Source of the DNA: Corynebacterium urogenitale
GTDB lineage: Bacteria; Actinomycetota; Actinomycetes; Mycobacteriales; Mycobacteriaceae
NCBI RefSeq assembly: GCF_009026825.1
Contig: NZ_CP045032.1
Span: 1,860,001-1,924,000 of the forward strand
Direction: 5' to 3'
Length of the DNA stretch: 64,000 nucleotides
The position numbers and the translations under genes are program-made. The first letter of the stretch is position 1, and the number at the start of each line of letters is the position of its first letter. Of the stretch, positions 1 to 10,450 are shown piece after piece. The notes beneath the pieces are model-generated. The model made no database searches. It had not been told where the DNA came from and saw nothing but the letters and a program-made list of their open reading frames with translations.

Positions 1-222
1 GCGCCCCATGCGCCCCCGCCCTGCTACCTGTTCTTCGGCACACAGCACCGTCCCATCCGCACAGCCCGCGCGATGAGCCAGATCCGTGTTCGTGGAGCCG
101 GTTTGCCCCACGGCCTCCACGGTGAAACCCACTGGCCGCACGCGTCCGTTGACCGCCTCCACATCGAGGGGCGTGCGCTGCCTGTGTCGCGGAACCGTGC
201 CTTGTTTCATGCGCCCGAGCAT
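1..222 (-). CDS. birA: biotin-protein ligase, N-terminal part (cut by window edge)
   Basis: Translating the minus strand from the ATG at 222 (or the in-frame ATG at 210) gives an open frame that runs off the left edge. It contains TGSTNTDL and then AEEQVAGRGRMG, the two hallmark segments of the BirA/LplA biotin ligase fold (substrate loop and the GRGR(x)G biotinyl-AMP loop). BirA attaches biotin to the carboxyl carrier domain, here presumably AccBC encoded at 8004. No DNA-binding domain precedes the catalytic part, as is usual in actinobacterial BirA. It is divergent from accD; the same arrangement is known in C. glutamicum. The C-terminal part is not visible. Confidence 0.88.
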   Translation of the reverse strand, partial: MLGRMKQGTVPRHRQRTPLDVEAVNGRVRPVGFTVEAVGQTGSTNTDLAHRAGCADGTVLCAEEQVAGRGRMGR

Positions 223-288
223 AGCCCAATCCCACGACAACGCCCCTATATGGTTGTTCACTATAAAATTGCCCGTAGACTATTGCGC
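223..288. promoter_or_regulatory. divergent birA/accD promoter region
   Basis: Only 66 bp separate the two divergent starts. On the plus strand TATAAAAT at 262-269 resembles a -10 box and would start transcription about 10-13 nt before the accD ATG. No Shine-Dalgarno sequence is obvious in the short leader, so accD mRNA is probably leaderless or nearly so. No clear operator is visible. Confidence 0.45.
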
Positions 289-1755
289 ATGACTACCACG
301 GATACCTCCACGACTGCCGGCAAGATTGCCGACCTCAAGCAGCGCCTCGCCGAAGCCCGCACCCCGGTGGGCGAGGATGCCGTGCGCGCCACCCACGACG
401 CGGGACGCTTCACCGCAAGAGAGCGAGTGGAGTCCCTGCTGGACGAAGGCAGCTTTGTTGAAATCGATGCCCTCGCGCGTCACCGATCCACCGCGTTCAA
501 GCTCGACAAATCGCGTCCACTCACCGACGGCGTGGTCACTGGCCATGGCACAATCGACGGCCGTCCCGTGTGCGTATTCTCCCAGGACTCCACCATCTTC
601 GATGGCCAGCTGGGTGAGGTCACCGGCGAGAAGATCATCAAGGTTCTGCAGCTGGCCCTCAAGTCCGGTACCCCGCTGATCGGCCTGTACGACGGTACCG
701 GCGCGCGTGTGAAGGAAGGCATCGTCAGCTTGGAGATGTTTTCCCGCATCTACCGTCTGCAGGCGCAGGCCTCTGGCGTGATCCCTCAGCTCGCGATCGT
801 GCTGGGCGAGGTCGCAGGCCCACAGGCCCACGGTGTAGCTCTGTCCGACGTGGTCATTGAGGTCGCTGAGCAGGGTGCGGTCCGGCTTAGCGCTGCGGAC
901 CCACTGTCCTCCATTTCCGACGCCAGCACTGGCCTGGCACACATCACTGCCAGCGATGAGCGTGGGGCTTTGGACCTAGCTGCAGAGGTGCTGAGATACC
1001 TACCGAGTAACAACCGTGCCATCACCCCGGCTGAGGAGCACACGGCAGCGGGCGATTCGGTTGCGCTGGACACGCTGATCCCAGATGCTTCCGATGAATC
1101 CTTCGAGATGAAGGAGCTCATCGCTGGTGTGGTTGACGGTGACTCCTTCCTGGAATTCCAGCCAACCTATGCCCCCACGATCCTCACGGGCCTGGCTCGG
1201 ATCGACGGCCGTGCTGTAGGCGTACTCGCCAACCAGCCAGCAGTGGAAGATGGATTTATCGACGTGGACGGTGCGGAGAAGGCAGCCCGCTTCACCCGCT
1301 TCTGCAACGCCTTTAACGTGCCACTCATCAGCTTCGTGGATGCGCCAGGATTCGCCGCCGATATGCAGGGCGCTGGCGCGGTGCGCCGCACCGCGAAGCT
1401 CATCGCGGCATCCGCTGATGCATCCGTGGGCAAGCTCGCTGTGATTGTCCGCCGCTCCTTCGGTGCAGCCTACCTGGCCATGGGCGCCAAGCGCCTAGGC
1501 ACCGACCTGGTGTTCGCATGGCCAACAGCCCAGATCGCGGTGTCCCCCGCAGACGAGCTCGCAGAAGCCACCGGTGTGGATGCTGCGACGCTGGAGGAAG
1601 AGCTGGTCAACCCCTACGCTGCTGCTGAGCGCGGGCTGGTGGACGCCGTCATCGCACCATCCCACACCCGCACGCAACTGATCGACGGCCTGCGCCTGCT
1701 GGAACGCAAGGTGGAGGATCAGCTCCCGCGCAAGAACAACAACATGCCGCTGTAG
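289..1755 (+). CDS. accD: acyl-CoA carboxylase carboxyltransferase (beta) subunit, AccD/DtsR family
   Basis: A protein of 488 residues starting MTTTDTSTTAGKIADLKQRL. It has the two crotonase-like halves of biotin-dependent carboxyltransferases: N-terminal half with DGTGARVKEGIVSLEMF and ASGVIPQLAIVLGEVAGP, C-terminal half with EKAARFTRFCNAFNVPLISF, DAPGF and AWPTAQIAVSPADEL. It transfers carboxyl from biotin on AccBC to an acyl-CoA (acetyl- or propionyl-CoA). The upstream in-frame extension to 73 overlaps the birA promoter and is not protein-like. The first oxyanion loop reads DGTGAR where PccB enzymes usually have DSGGAR, so it is a divergent, DtsR2-like member; substrate cannot be read from the sequence. 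The accE-like gene follows within 20 nt. Confidence 0.85.
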   Translation: MTTTDTSTTAGKIADLKQRLAEARTPVGEDAVRATHDAGRFTARERVESLLDEGSFVEIDALARHRSTAFKLDKSRPLTDGVVTGHGTIDGRPVCVFSQDSTIFDGQLGEVTGEKIIKVLQLALKSGTPLIGLYDGTGARVKEGIVSLEMFSRIYRLQAQASGVIPQLAIVLGEVAGPQAHGVALSDVVIEVAEQGAVRLSAADPLSSISDASTGLAHITASDERGALDLAAEVLRYLPSNNRAITPAEEHTAAGDSVALDTLIPDASDESFEMKELIAGVVDGDSFLEFQPTYAPTILTGLARIDGRAVGVLANQPAVEDGFIDVDGAEKAARFTRFCNAFNVPLISFVDAPGFAADMQGAGAVRRTAKLIAASADASVGKLAVIVRRSFGAAYLAMGAKRLGTDLVFAWPTAQIAVSPADELAEATGVDAATLEEELVNPYAAAERGLVDAVIAPSHTRTQLIDGLRLLERKVEDQLPRKNNNMPL

Positions 1756-1771
1756 GGGGTTGGTGATACGC

Positions 1772-2017
1772 ATGACTTCGAACAATTCCTCCCCAGCACA
1801 CACCGGCACCCAGCTGGTTCAAGTGGTAAAAGGCTCCCTGAGCAATGCTCAGCGCACCGCGCTGGAAAACATTGTTGGGGACATCGCCGATGCCGTGGAC
1901 CGTGAAAACTCGCTGAAGCCGGACACCCGAGGGCACTACGGATCACCGACCCCGCAGCGCGCGACCAACACCGCTAACCCCACCGGATTCCGCACCGCAC
2001 CCCTACCCCGCCGCTAA
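1772..2017 (+). CDS. accE: AccE-like small (epsilon) subunit of acyl-CoA carboxylase
   Basis: An 81-residue protein just after accD. The segment VVKGSLSNAQRTALENIVGD resembles the short conserved helix of actinobacterial AccE/PccE epsilon subunits, which bridge the alpha (AccBC) and beta (AccD) subunits. The rest is low-complexity, rich in Pro/Thr/Asn/Arg, as is common for these small proteins. ATG at 1772 is chosen because AGGGGG at 1754-1759 lies at a usable distance; TTG at 1760 and GTG at 1763 are alternatives. Position between accD and maf matches the corynebacterial order. The call rests on short similarity plus context. Confidence 0.65.
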   Translation: MTSNNSSPAHTGTQLVQVVKGSLSNAQRTALENIVGDIADAVDRENSLKPDTRGHYGSPTPQRATNTANPTGFRTAPLPRR

Positions 2018-2095
2018 ACACAGCGCCGCGAGACACTCTGCCAGTAGTTGCACTGTCGATAGGCAGGCTCACGACCCACGAGCCCCGCACCTCAT

Positions 2096-2109
2096 TAGAC
2101 TGTGGTGCC
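2096..2109 (+). promoter_or_regulatory. leaderless promoter of maf (-10 TAGACT)
   Basis: TAGACT at 2096-2101 followed by 8 nt and the maf ATG at 2110. At this distance transcription would begin at or within 1-2 nt of the start codon, so the mRNA would have no ribosome binding site; none is seen. The 92-bp gap after the accE-like gene supports an independent start. Confidence 0.55.
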
Positions 2110-2778
2110 ATGAACACTGCGGAAGTTTCCTCCCCCGGCCCACACAACGTTCAGCGGATCGTGTTGGCCTCCACGTCTCCCTCCCGTCTCAGTATTCTCC
2201 GCTCCGCGGGGGTGGAGCCAATCCTCATCAACCCCGAGGTGGACGAGGATACTGCAGCGGCAGAACTGACGAACCCCACCCCGGAGGAATTCGTCCTCCA
2301 CCTGGCCCAGGCGAAAGCCCGCACGGCGTGGCGTCGGCGCCAAGACAGCGGCGAAGCAACGGACGGTGAGGTGCTCATCGGCGGGGACAGCATGCTCCTC
2401 ATCGACGGCCAGCTGCAAGGCAAACCACTCACGGAAGAGGAAACCGTACGCCGCTGGCAACAACAGCGTGGAAAGTCTGCCCAGCTCATCACGGGCCACT
2501 GTGTCATCCACCAGGGGGATGAGTTCTCGGAGACGGCACTCACCACCCTGCACTTCGCGAACGCCACGGACAAGGATATCCTCGCCTACGCACGCACAGG
2601 GGAGCCGTTGTTCTGCGCGGGCGCTTTTACCCTCGAAGCCCTCGGCGGTTGGTTCATCGACCGGATTGAAGGCGATCCTTCCTCCGTCATTGGCCTGTCC
2701 CTCCCGACGATCCGGCGGGCGCTGGAACACTTCGGACTGGCTTTTAGCGATTTCTGGAACGCAGCGCCGAAGGCCTAG
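2110..2778 (+). CDS. maf: Maf family nucleoside triphosphate pyrophosphatase
   Basis: A protein of 222 residues. After a short N-terminal extension it has RIVLASTSPSRLSILRSAGV, the canonical Maf signature (S/A-S-x-S-x-R-R/L), then the E-x-D (NPEVDED) and K-A (QAKA) segments and the GGDSMLLIDG stretch that positions metal and nucleotide. Maf proteins hydrolyse non-canonical or regular NTPs to NMP and pyrophosphate (house-cleaning) and affect septum formation. The location beside accD/accE is conserved in Corynebacterium. It converges on prpC with only 5 nt between the stop codons. Confidence 0.93.
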   Translation: MNTAEVSSPGPHNVQRIVLASTSPSRLSILRSAGVEPILINPEVDEDTAAAELTNPTPEEFVLHLAQAKARTAWRRRQDSGEATDGEVLIGGDSMLLIDGQLQGKPLTEEETVRRWQQQRGKSAQLITGHCVIHQGDEFSETALTTLHFANATDKDILAYARTGEPLFCAGAFTLEALGGWFIDRIEGDPSSVIGLSLPTIRRALEHFGLAFSDFWNAAPKA

Positions 2779-2783
2779 CACTG

Positions 2784-3935
<1,152 letters not shown>

Positions 3936-4025
3936 CGTGGGCTCCTTGGTGTGAGTGAGGTGTGGTGTTGTTGTGATGTATCGACGCCACCAGACTGTGA
4001 AGTATGACGGTGGCGCCGACAAGTC

Positions 4026-5546
4026 CTAGAAGATGCCGCGTGGAATCTGTGGTGCCTTCGCGAGTTGCTCCTGGCTGAAGACCACGTTGAGTTCCTTAAG
4101 CTGCGCGCCGGAAAGATCCGCCGTGTTCTCAGCGGCGGCGAGGAAGCGATCCTGCTCCTTGTCGTCGACGATGCCCTCTGCCAAGGTGCGGAATTTTTTG
4201 ATGTAGTCCGCCCGGGCAAATGGGCGGGCACCCAACGGGTGGGCATCCGCGACCGCCAACCCATCCTCGATGACCGTGCCGTCCTTCATCGTGATGACGG
4301 CGCGAGCACCAAAGGCCTTCTCATTCGGATCCTCGGAGTGGTAGCGGCGAGTCCACTCTGGGTCCTCCACGGTGGAGATCTTGTTCCACAGCTCAATGGT
4401 GGATGCGCGGTTGGCGCGCTCTGGGGCGTAGCTGCGCTCGTGGTGCCATTCGCCGTCTTCGAGGGCCACAGCGAAGATGTACATTACGGAGTGGTCCAGT
4501 GTCTCCCGGGAGGCATGTGGGTCGAACTTCTGCGGATCGCCGGAGCCTGTACCGATAACGTAGTGCGTGTGATGGCTAGTGTGCAGGACGATGGACTCGA
4601 TGTCCTCGAGGTTTCCCACCTTCTCGCGCATAGAGCGCGCCAGGTCGATCGGCGCCTGGGACTGGTACTCCGCAGAGTGCTCCTTGGTGTAGGTCTCCAG
4701 AATCGCGCGCTTTTCCTCGCCCTTGTCAGGCAACGGCACGGTGTACTGGGCCTCTGGGCCGTCGAGCAGCCAGGAGATCACGCCGTCCTCGCCCTCCCAG
4801 ATCGGAGCTGGTGCGCCCTCGCCACGCATCGCTCGGTCGACGGCCTCCACGGCCATCTTGCCCGCGAAAGCTGGGGCGAAGGCCTTCCAGGACGAGATAA
4901 GCCCCTTGCGGGACTGGCGGGTAGCGGTCGTGGTGTGCAGGGCTTGCCCCACAGCCTGGTAGATCACTTCTGGGTCGAGCTTGAGCAGAGTACCCAAACC
5001 CGCCGCGGCTGAGGGACCAAGATGCGCAACATGGTCGATCTTGTGCTTGTGCAGGCTGATGCCCTTCACCAGGTTCACCTGGATCTCGTAGCCGGTGGCA
5101 ATGCCACGGATGAGGTCAGCGCCAGTGATATTGAGGTCATCGGCGCGGTGCTGCGCCACAGCCAGGATCGATGGGATGTTGTCGCCTGGGTGGGAGTATT
5201 CAGCGGCGAGGAAGGTGTCGTGAAAGTCCAATTCGCGGACCGCCACACCATTCGCCCAAGCCGCCCATTCCGGGGAGACGGTGGCGTCGACACCAAAAAC
5301 AGCAGATCCGGAACCTGAGGTAGCCGGATGCGCCAACGCTTGCGCCCGCGCGGCGGACACGGGACGGCGCTGCACAGAGGCGACAGCAACCGCGGCATTG
5401 TCGATGATGCGATTGACCACCATCTCCGCCGTTTCTTCGGCTACCGCCACGGGATCCGCCGCGACCTCCGCTACCTTCCATGCCAGATGCTGGTCGCGTG
5501 GAAACTCCTCAGCGGACTTCCACACGCGCACAGAATGATCGATCAT
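4026..5546 (-). CDS. prpD: 2-methylcitrate dehydratase
   Basis: A 506-residue MmgE/PrpD family protein of full family length, starting [20 protein letters not shown]. Typical segments include [31 protein letters not shown] and [13 protein letters not shown]. PrpD dehydrates 2-methylcitrate to 2-methyl-cis-aconitate in the methylcitrate cycle. It is the first gene of a two-gene unit with prpC. A good -35/-10 pair lies upstream (5597-5624). Completing the cycle also needs an aconitase and PrpB, neither of which is present here. Confidence 0.93.
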   Translation of the reverse strand: MIDHSVRVWKSAEEFPRDQHLAWKVAEVAADPVAVAEETAEMVVNRIIDNAAVAVASVQRRPVSAARAQALAHPATSGSGSAVFGVDATVSPEWAAWANGVAVRELDFHDTFLAAEYSHPGDNIPSILAVAQHRADDLNITGADLIRGIATGYEIQVNLVKGISLHKHKIDHVAHLGPSAAAGLGTLLKLDPEVIYQAVGQALHTTTATRQSRKGLISSWKAFAPAFAGKMAVEAVDRAMRGEGAPAPIWEGEDGVISWLLDGPEAQYTVPLPDKGEEKRAILETYTKEHSAEYQSQAPIDLARSMREKVGNLEDIESIVLHTSHHTHYVIGTGSGDPQKFDPHASRETLDHSVMYIFAVALEDGEWHHERSYAPERANRASTIELWNKISTVEDPEWTRRYHSEDPNEKAFGARAVITMKDGTVIEDGLAVADAHPLGARPFARADYIKKFRTLAEGIVDDKEQDRFLAAAENTADLSGAQLKELNVVFSQEQLAKAPQIPRGIF

Positions 5547-5596
5547 TGATGTTCAATCTCCCTTGACTTCCGATCTTGTGGAACGTGGTGTGGATC

Positions 5597-5624
5597 ACAT
5601 TACAGCCCATTGAGACACTTTCAA
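5597..5624 (-). promoter_or_regulatory. candidate sigma-A promoter of prpD-prpC
   Basis: On the minus strand TTGAAA (5619-5624) and TAATGT (5597-5602) are separated by 16 nt, with about 50 nt left to the prpD start. It sits between the terminator of the upstream gene and prpD, where a promoter is expected. No recognisable regulator site is seen. Confidence 0.45.
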
Positions 5625-5629
5625 GAGGA

Positions 5630-5671
5630 AAAGGAAAATCCCCTGCACTTCCTATCGAAAGCGCAGGGGAT
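5630..5671 (-). terminator. intrinsic terminator of the ATP-grasp gene
   Basis: A perfect 9-bp stem, ATCCCCTGC (5638-5646) with GCAGGGGAT (5663-5671). Read on the minus strand it is followed by TTTTCCTTTTCC. It lies 14 nt after the stop of the gene at 5685-6743 and before the prpD promoter, so it separates the two units. Confidence 0.75.
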
Positions 5672-5684
5672 GGGGGAGAAAATT

Positions 5685-6743
5685 CTAGGCGTTTGCCTTT
5701 TCGATGCGATCGATGGCGACCTCAGCAACCTTCTCCTGGATGCCCATGTCGAGCTCAGAGGTGAAGCCGACGCAGGAGCAGTTGATCTCGCCCAGAACGT
5801 AGGTGTCGGAGCCGTCCTCAGCGTCTGCCAACATGAAGTCTGCGGTCCAGATCAGTGGCACGTTGTCAGTATCGCCCAGCTTGGAAGCAATGACCGGACG
5901 TGCATCCTCGAACATCTGCAGCAGCTCAGGCCATGCCTCTGGCTTGTCGTAGGTGTACTTTGCACCGGAGAACAGGGTTGCAGAGAAGTTGTCTCCACCC
6001 TCCGCTGGCTTTTTGTGAACGATGAACACTGGGGTGTTGCCAACCATGAGGATGCGGATCTCACCCTCGACGATACGCGGCATGAAGCGCATATCCACGA
6101 GCATGCCATTGTCGCCGATGACGTACTGGTCACAGAAGTCCATGAACTCACCCAGCTTGTAGTCGTGGGTCTTGTTGTCCACAGCCTCGGTGCACTTCAG
6201 TTCGGTGTCGAGTGGCAGTGCGGTACCAGGCTCTACGGAAGCAGCCAGGTCAGCGTCAGCCAGGCGCACGCGCCAGATACCCTCACCGGTGGAGCCGCGG
6301 TTCTGCTTGAGAACGCGCTCACCGTAGGAAAGGGAGGTTGGGAAAGTGTTGTGGAAGTCCTCCGCCTCGTAGTATGCGGCGGTGTCTTCTGGCACCAGAT
6401 CCGTGTCATTGAGCTTGACCAGGGCATCCTTAGCGCCGTAGGCCATCATGTCGGCCGGGGTGGACATGCCCACGAGGCCAGCGTCGGCCAGCTTGGTCAG
6501 CAGCTCGAAGTAACCCTCCTCACCACCAGGGATGTTGCCCGGGTTCACGCGGGAGATGTAGCCATCGAAGTTCTCAGAGACGTTCTTGAAAATCTCTTCT
6601 GCGTTATCTGGGTGGTAGTAGATAACCTCAGAGTGCCAACCCTGCTCCTTGATCGCGTTCACGATCGGCATGGTGTCCTTACGGTGGCCGTCTGGCCCCT
6701 TGTCGGAGCCGCCCTCAACCTCGAATACAACAATGCTTTTATG
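5685..6743 (-). CDS. ATP-grasp domain protein, Cj0069-like family
   Basis: A 352-residue protein read from a TTG at 6743, which has AAAGGG 7 nt upstream and gives the natural N-terminus (L/M)HKSIVVFEVEGGSDKGPDG; an in-frame GTG at 6776 is the alternative. ATP-grasp features are VLKQNRGSTGEGIWRVRL (ATP lysine and glycine loop), DMRFMPRI and the C-terminal metal site EINCSCVGF. Members resemble carboxylate-amine ligases, but I know of no established substrate for this family. No signal peptide or membrane segment. It is monocistronic, with its own terminator, and sits beside the methylcitrate genes; nothing else points to its role. Confidence 0.75.
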   Translation of the reverse strand, partial: HKSIVVFEVEGGSDKGPDGHRKDTMPIVNAIKEQGWHSEVIYYHPDNAEEIFKNVSENFDGYISRVNPGNIPGGEEGYFELLTKLADAGLVGMSTPADMMAYGAKDALVKLNDTDLVPEDTAAYYEAEDFHNTFPTSLSYGERVLKQNRGSTGEGIWRVRLADADLAASVEPGTALPLDTELKCTEAVDNKTHDYKLGEFMDFCDQYVIGDNGMLVDMRFMPRIVEGEIRILMVGNTPVFIVHKKPAEGGDNFSATLFSGAKYTYDKPEAWPELLQMFEDARPVIASKLGDTDNVPLIWTADFMLADAEDGSDTYVLGEINCSCVGFTSELDMGIQEKVAEVAIDRIEKANA

Positions 6744-6886
6744 CAACGTACTGCCCTTTCCTGTTCGGCTATGCACGACCTAAATGATAATTTCTCAGGG
6801 TCGAAATCCGCAGTACAGTGTTACCCCGCGCGGTCCCCCTTAACGTGAATCGGGTTACACTTTTTGCATTGAGAAAGGTGGTACCT

Positions 6887-7768
6887 ATGGGCATTGGCTT
6901 GGACCCCAGTCCAGCACTGGAACAGTATACACACCCGAACAAGCTGGTCACGAGCGCGTGGCTCGGCGCACGACTCGGAACTCCCGGGTTGAAGGTGGTT
7001 GAGAGCAACGAAGATTCCCTACTCTATGACATCGGACACATTCCGACAGCAACCCGCATTAACTGGGCAAAGCACCTTAACGACCCCATCCGTCGAGACT
7101 TCATCAGCGCTAAAGACTTCGAGGAACTCATGGACGATCGCGGCATTTCCCGCGACGACACCGTCGTGATCTACGGCGATCGCTCCAACCTCTGGGCCGT
7201 GTACACACTGTGGGTTTTCGAGCTCTTCGGCCATCCCGATGTCCGCCTCCTCGACGGCGGCCGTGATGCATGGATGCAAGAGGAGAAGGAGACCTCATAC
7301 GACGTCCCTACCTCGACCACATCCGGCTACAAGGTGGAGCGTCGCGATGATCACACCAACCGCATCTTCGTCGATGAGCTCCGCGGCTGCCTCGACTCCG
7401 TTCAGCTGCTCGATCTCCGCGACCCGGAGGGATTTGCGGGAGAAACCCACGAAAGCAAAGCTGCACCAGAACGCCACGCAACGGTCTCCCGCGCAGGCCA
7501 TATCCCCGGAGCAACCAACATCGCCATGAACACGAGCCTCCACCCCAATTCCCGTTTCCGTTCCCGCGCGGAGTTGGACGAGGCACATGCCGCACTGGAT
7601 CCCTCACTCCCCACGGTCACCTACTGCACCTCAGGAGCCCGCGCCGCCCATCAGTGGTTCACTCTCAAGTACCTCATGGGCTGGAATAACGTCCGCGTCT
7701 ACGACGGATCATGGATCGAATGGGGCAATATGGTGCGCGTCCCCGTTGCCCAGGGACCGGCCACGTAA
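6887..7768 (+). CDS. thtR: thiosulfate sulfurtransferase (two-domain rhodanese)
   Basis: A 293-residue tandem rhodanese starting MGIGLDPSPALEQYTHPNKL at 6887, behind GAAAGGTGG. The inactive first domain contains LLYDIGHIPTATRINWAKHL and VVIYGDRSNLWA; the second carries the active-site loop YCTSGARAAH with Cys near residue 247 and the final DGSWIEWGN. It moves sulfane sulfur from thiosulfate (or another donor) to cyanide or a thiol acceptor. The same gene stands next to accBC in other corynebacteria. It diverges from the ATP-grasp gene. Confidence 0.92.
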   Translation: MGIGLDPSPALEQYTHPNKLVTSAWLGARLGTPGLKVVESNEDSLLYDIGHIPTATRINWAKHLNDPIRRDFISAKDFEELMDDRGISRDDTVVIYGDRSNLWAVYTLWVFELFGHPDVRLLDGGRDAWMQEEKETSYDVPTSTTSGYKVERRDDHTNRIFVDELRGCLDSVQLLDLRDPEGFAGETHESKAAPERHATVSRAGHIPGATNIAMNTSLHPNSRFRSRAELDEAHAALDPSLPTVTYCTSGARAAHQWFTLKYLMGWNNVRVYDGSWIEWGNMVRVPVAQGPAT

Positions 7769-8003
7769 CTTCACCACCTAGGAAACCATCCGCCCATCAC
7801 ACACCACCAAGACCCCACAACCCGAGCAGCACCACCCATCCCAGCACTCTCGGACGGGGAACAACTTGAGCCCCAGGCGTAACATTCACCTGGGGACACA
7901 CCGTTATTACGCAGTGGAGTAAGCTGGCTTGCTCGTAGTAGCGTTAGAAAAATTACCGCAACACACCAGTTTCAGTGACGCACAACAACGTGGAGGACAT
8001 GAC

Positions 8004-9797
8004 GTGAGCTTGACTGCTCAGAGAATCACCAAGGTACTCATCGCCAACCGTGGCGAGATTGCCGTCAGGGTGATCCGCGCAGCGCGCGATGAAGGAATCG
8101 CCAGCGTTGCCGTCTACGCCGAGCCCGATGCCGACGCACCTTTCGTGCGCATGGCAGACGAAGCCTACGCATTGGGAGGCCAGACTTCCGCAGAGTCCTA
8201 CCTCAACGTTGACAAGCTCATCAGCGCTGCTAAGAAATCTGGGGCGAACGCTATCCACCCCGGCTACGGCTTCCTGTCGGAAAACGGAGACTTCGCCCAA
8301 GCTGTCATCGACGCTGGCCTCATCTGGATCGGCCCCTCTCCAGAGGCTATCCGCACGCTCGGTGACAAGGTCACGGCGCGAAATATCGCCATGGATGTCA
8401 ACGCACCACTAGCACCGGGAACCAAGGAACCAGCCAAGGACGCAGCTGAGGTTCAGGCTTTCGCTGAGGAACACGGCCTACCGATCGCCGTCAAAGCTGC
8501 CTTCGGCGGCGGCGGTCGCGGCATGAAAGTCGCCTACACCATGGAGGAGATCCCTGACCTGTTCGAGTCCGCGACTCGTGAGGCGATTGCAGCTTTCGGT
8601 CGCGGCGAATGCTTCGTGGAGCGCTACCTGGACCGCGCTCGCCACGTGGAAGCACAGGTCCTCGCGGATTCACACGGCAACATCGTTGTCGCATCCACCC
8701 GTGACTGCTCTCTCCAACGCCGGTTCCAAAAGCTCGTTGAGGAAGCCCCAGCACCGTTCCTCACTGAGGAGCAGACGGCTCGGATTTACGAATCCGCTAA
8801 GGCGATCTGCAAGGCCGCCGGGTACGAAGGCGCTGGCACCGTTGAGTACCTCGTCGGGCGAGATGGTCTCATCAGCTTCCTCGAAGTCAACACCCGACTG
8901 CAGGTGGAGCACCCCGTCACCGAACAGGTGACCGGATGGGATCTGGTGCGCGAGCAGTTTCGTATCGCCAATGGCGAGCCGCTGAGCCGCACCGAAGACC
9001 CAGAGATCACCGGCCACTCCATCGAGTTCCGCATCAATGGCGAGGATCCAGCCAATAACTTCATGCCAGCTCCTGGCCGCATCTCGGCCTACTCTGAGCC
9101 AGCAGGCCCTGGCATTCGCATGGATTCCGGCATTGAATCCGGCGCCGTCGTCGGCGGTCAGTTCGATTCGATGCTCGCCAAGCTCATCGTCACCGGGGAA
9201 ACCCGCGAGATGGCACTACAGCGTGCCGCTCGCGCGCTCGATGAATACGTCGTAGAGGGTCTGCCGACCGTCATCCCATTCCACCGAGAAATGGTGGAAC
9301 AGCCCGAATTCACTGCCACGGACGGTGACTTCACCGTCTACACGCGCTGGATCGAAGAGGAGTGGGATAACCAGCTGCCGGAGTATTCCGCCCCCTTGGA
9401 AGCGGATACTTCCACTGGTGACACGGTTTCTCTCCCGCGACAGAATATCGTCGTCGAGGTCGATGGGCAGCGCGTGGAAATCACCGTCCCAGGCGAACTC
9501 CTGGCCGCGGGAGGAAGCCTCCGCCGCCCTCGCCGCCGTCGTGGCATAACAGGTCAGGTCGCCATCACTGGCGATACTGTAGCCTCCCCCATGCAGGGAA
9601 CCGTCATCAAGGTTGATATCAACGAGGGGCAGGAAGTCTCCGAGGGCGATACCCTTTTGGTGCTGGAAGCTATGAAGATGGAAAACGCGGTGAAGGCGCA
9701 CAAGTCCGGCGTTGTTTCCGGACTCTCCGTCCACCCCGGTGACGGTGTGACGAAGAACCAGCCGCTATTGGAGATTGCCGACCCAGAGGAGTCCTAG
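8004..9797 (+). CDS. accBC: acyl-CoA carboxylase alpha subunit: biotin carboxylase plus biotin carboxyl carrier
   Basis: 597 residues from the GTG at 8004, preceded by GGAGG at 7992-7996. Domain order: biotin carboxylase N-terminal domain ([20 protein letters not shown]), ATP-grasp domain ([15 protein letters not shown], then [15 protein letters not shown]), carboxylase C-terminal domain, a basic Arg-rich linker, and a biotinyl domain with the carrier lysine (about residue 558) in EAMKMENAV. The enzyme carboxylates its own biotin with bicarbonate and ATP and serves several AccD partners, making malonyl-CoA or methylmalonyl-CoA. The earlier in-frame ATG at 7929 gives an unlike N-terminus. Confidence 0.95.
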   Translation: MSLTAQRITKVLIANRGEIAVRVIRAARDEGIASVAVYAEPDADAPFVRMADEAYALGGQTSAESYLNVDKLISAAKKSGANAIHPGYGFLSENGDFAQAVIDAGLIWIGPSPEAIRTLGDKVTARNIAMDVNAPLAPGTKEPAKDAAEVQAFAEEHGLPIAVKAAFGGGGRGMKVAYTMEEIPDLFESATREAIAAFGRGECFVERYLDRARHVEAQVLADSHGNIVVASTRDCSLQRRFQKLVEEAPAPFLTEEQTARIYESAKAICKAAGYEGAGTVEYLVGRDGLISFLEVNTRLQVEHPVTEQVTGWDLVREQFRIANGEPLSRTEDPEITGHSIEFRINGEDPANNFMPAPGRISAYSEPAGPGIRMDSGIESGAVVGGQFDSMLAKLIVTGETREMALQRAARALDEYVVEGLPTVIPFHREMVEQPEFTATDGDFTVYTRWIEEEWDNQLPEYSAPLEADTSTGDTVSLPRQNIVVEVDGQRVEITVPGELLAAGGSLRRPRRRRGITGQVAITGDTVASPMQGTVIKVDINEGQEVSEGDTLLVLEAMKMENAVKAHKSGVVSGLSVHPGDGVTKNQPLLEIADPEES

Positions 9798-9802
9798 CCC
9801 AT

Positions 9803-10405
9803 ATGTCGGAGAAAACCCCTGTCGCCCCGAAGCGCAACAAGCTATTCGCCATCGTCGGCATCGCGCTGTTAGTAGTGAGCCTTCTTACCGCTGCTATCGC
9901 TCTGCTGAGCATCAAAGATTTCTCCACAGACGAAGGCGTAGACGTCAAGGCGGACAAGGCGTACTACCTGCTTGCCGATGCCGAAGCTCTCCAAGCTACC
10001 CAGTGTGTTTTCCAGGACTCTGAGCAGCACCCCATTGCTGAAAAGATCTCCGACCTGGAGATCATGGTTGGGGACGATCTCCAAGTACAGGACATCGCCC
10101 TACCGTTCACCGACAGCAAGGGCGTGTTCGCCAAACTCACCTTCTCCGAGGACCTCGCAGGCGCCCACCAGAAGTGTGACTCCGGCTCGAGCTACATCTC
10201 CACGTTCTCCGGAACCACCCTGAACATTTTGCGGTGGATGGCGGTGTTGACCTTCGTCGCAGCCGTGGCTTTCTTCATTGCCTTTGTCCTGATCCGACCG
10301 CGCCGTGCGCAGCAAAAGGCGACTGATACGAACGCCACGTCCACCACGTCAAAGAGCTCAGAGAAAACCACAGATACCCCGGCGAACGAGAATTCTGCCA
10401 CGTAA
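9803..10405 (+). CDS. two-TM membrane protein of unknown function
   Basis: 200 residues, 5 nt after accBC. One membrane segment near residues 15-37 (LFAIVGIALLVVSLLTAAIA) and a second near 140-162 (LRWMAVLTFVAAVAFFIAFV) bracket an outside domain of about 100 residues with two Cys (TQCVF and HQKCDSGSS). The tail is a Thr/Ser/Lys-rich, probably cytoplasmic stretch. Such topology is common among corynebacterial envelope proteins, but I do not recognise a family. Spacing suggests cotranscription with accBC. Confidence 0.7.
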   Translation: MSEKTPVAPKRNKLFAIVGIALLVVSLLTAAIALLSIKDFSTDEGVDVKADKAYYLLADAEALQATQCVFQDSEQHPIAEKISDLEIMVGDDLQVQDIALPFTDSKGVFAKLTFSEDLAGAHQKCDSGSSYISTFSGTTLNILRWMAVLTFVAAVAFFIAFVLIRPRRAQQKATDTNATSTTSKSSEKTTDTPANENSAT

Positions 10406-10450
10406 TCCTCGGCCTTCTTCCCCGCCGCAGACACTTCGAGGACACTGACC

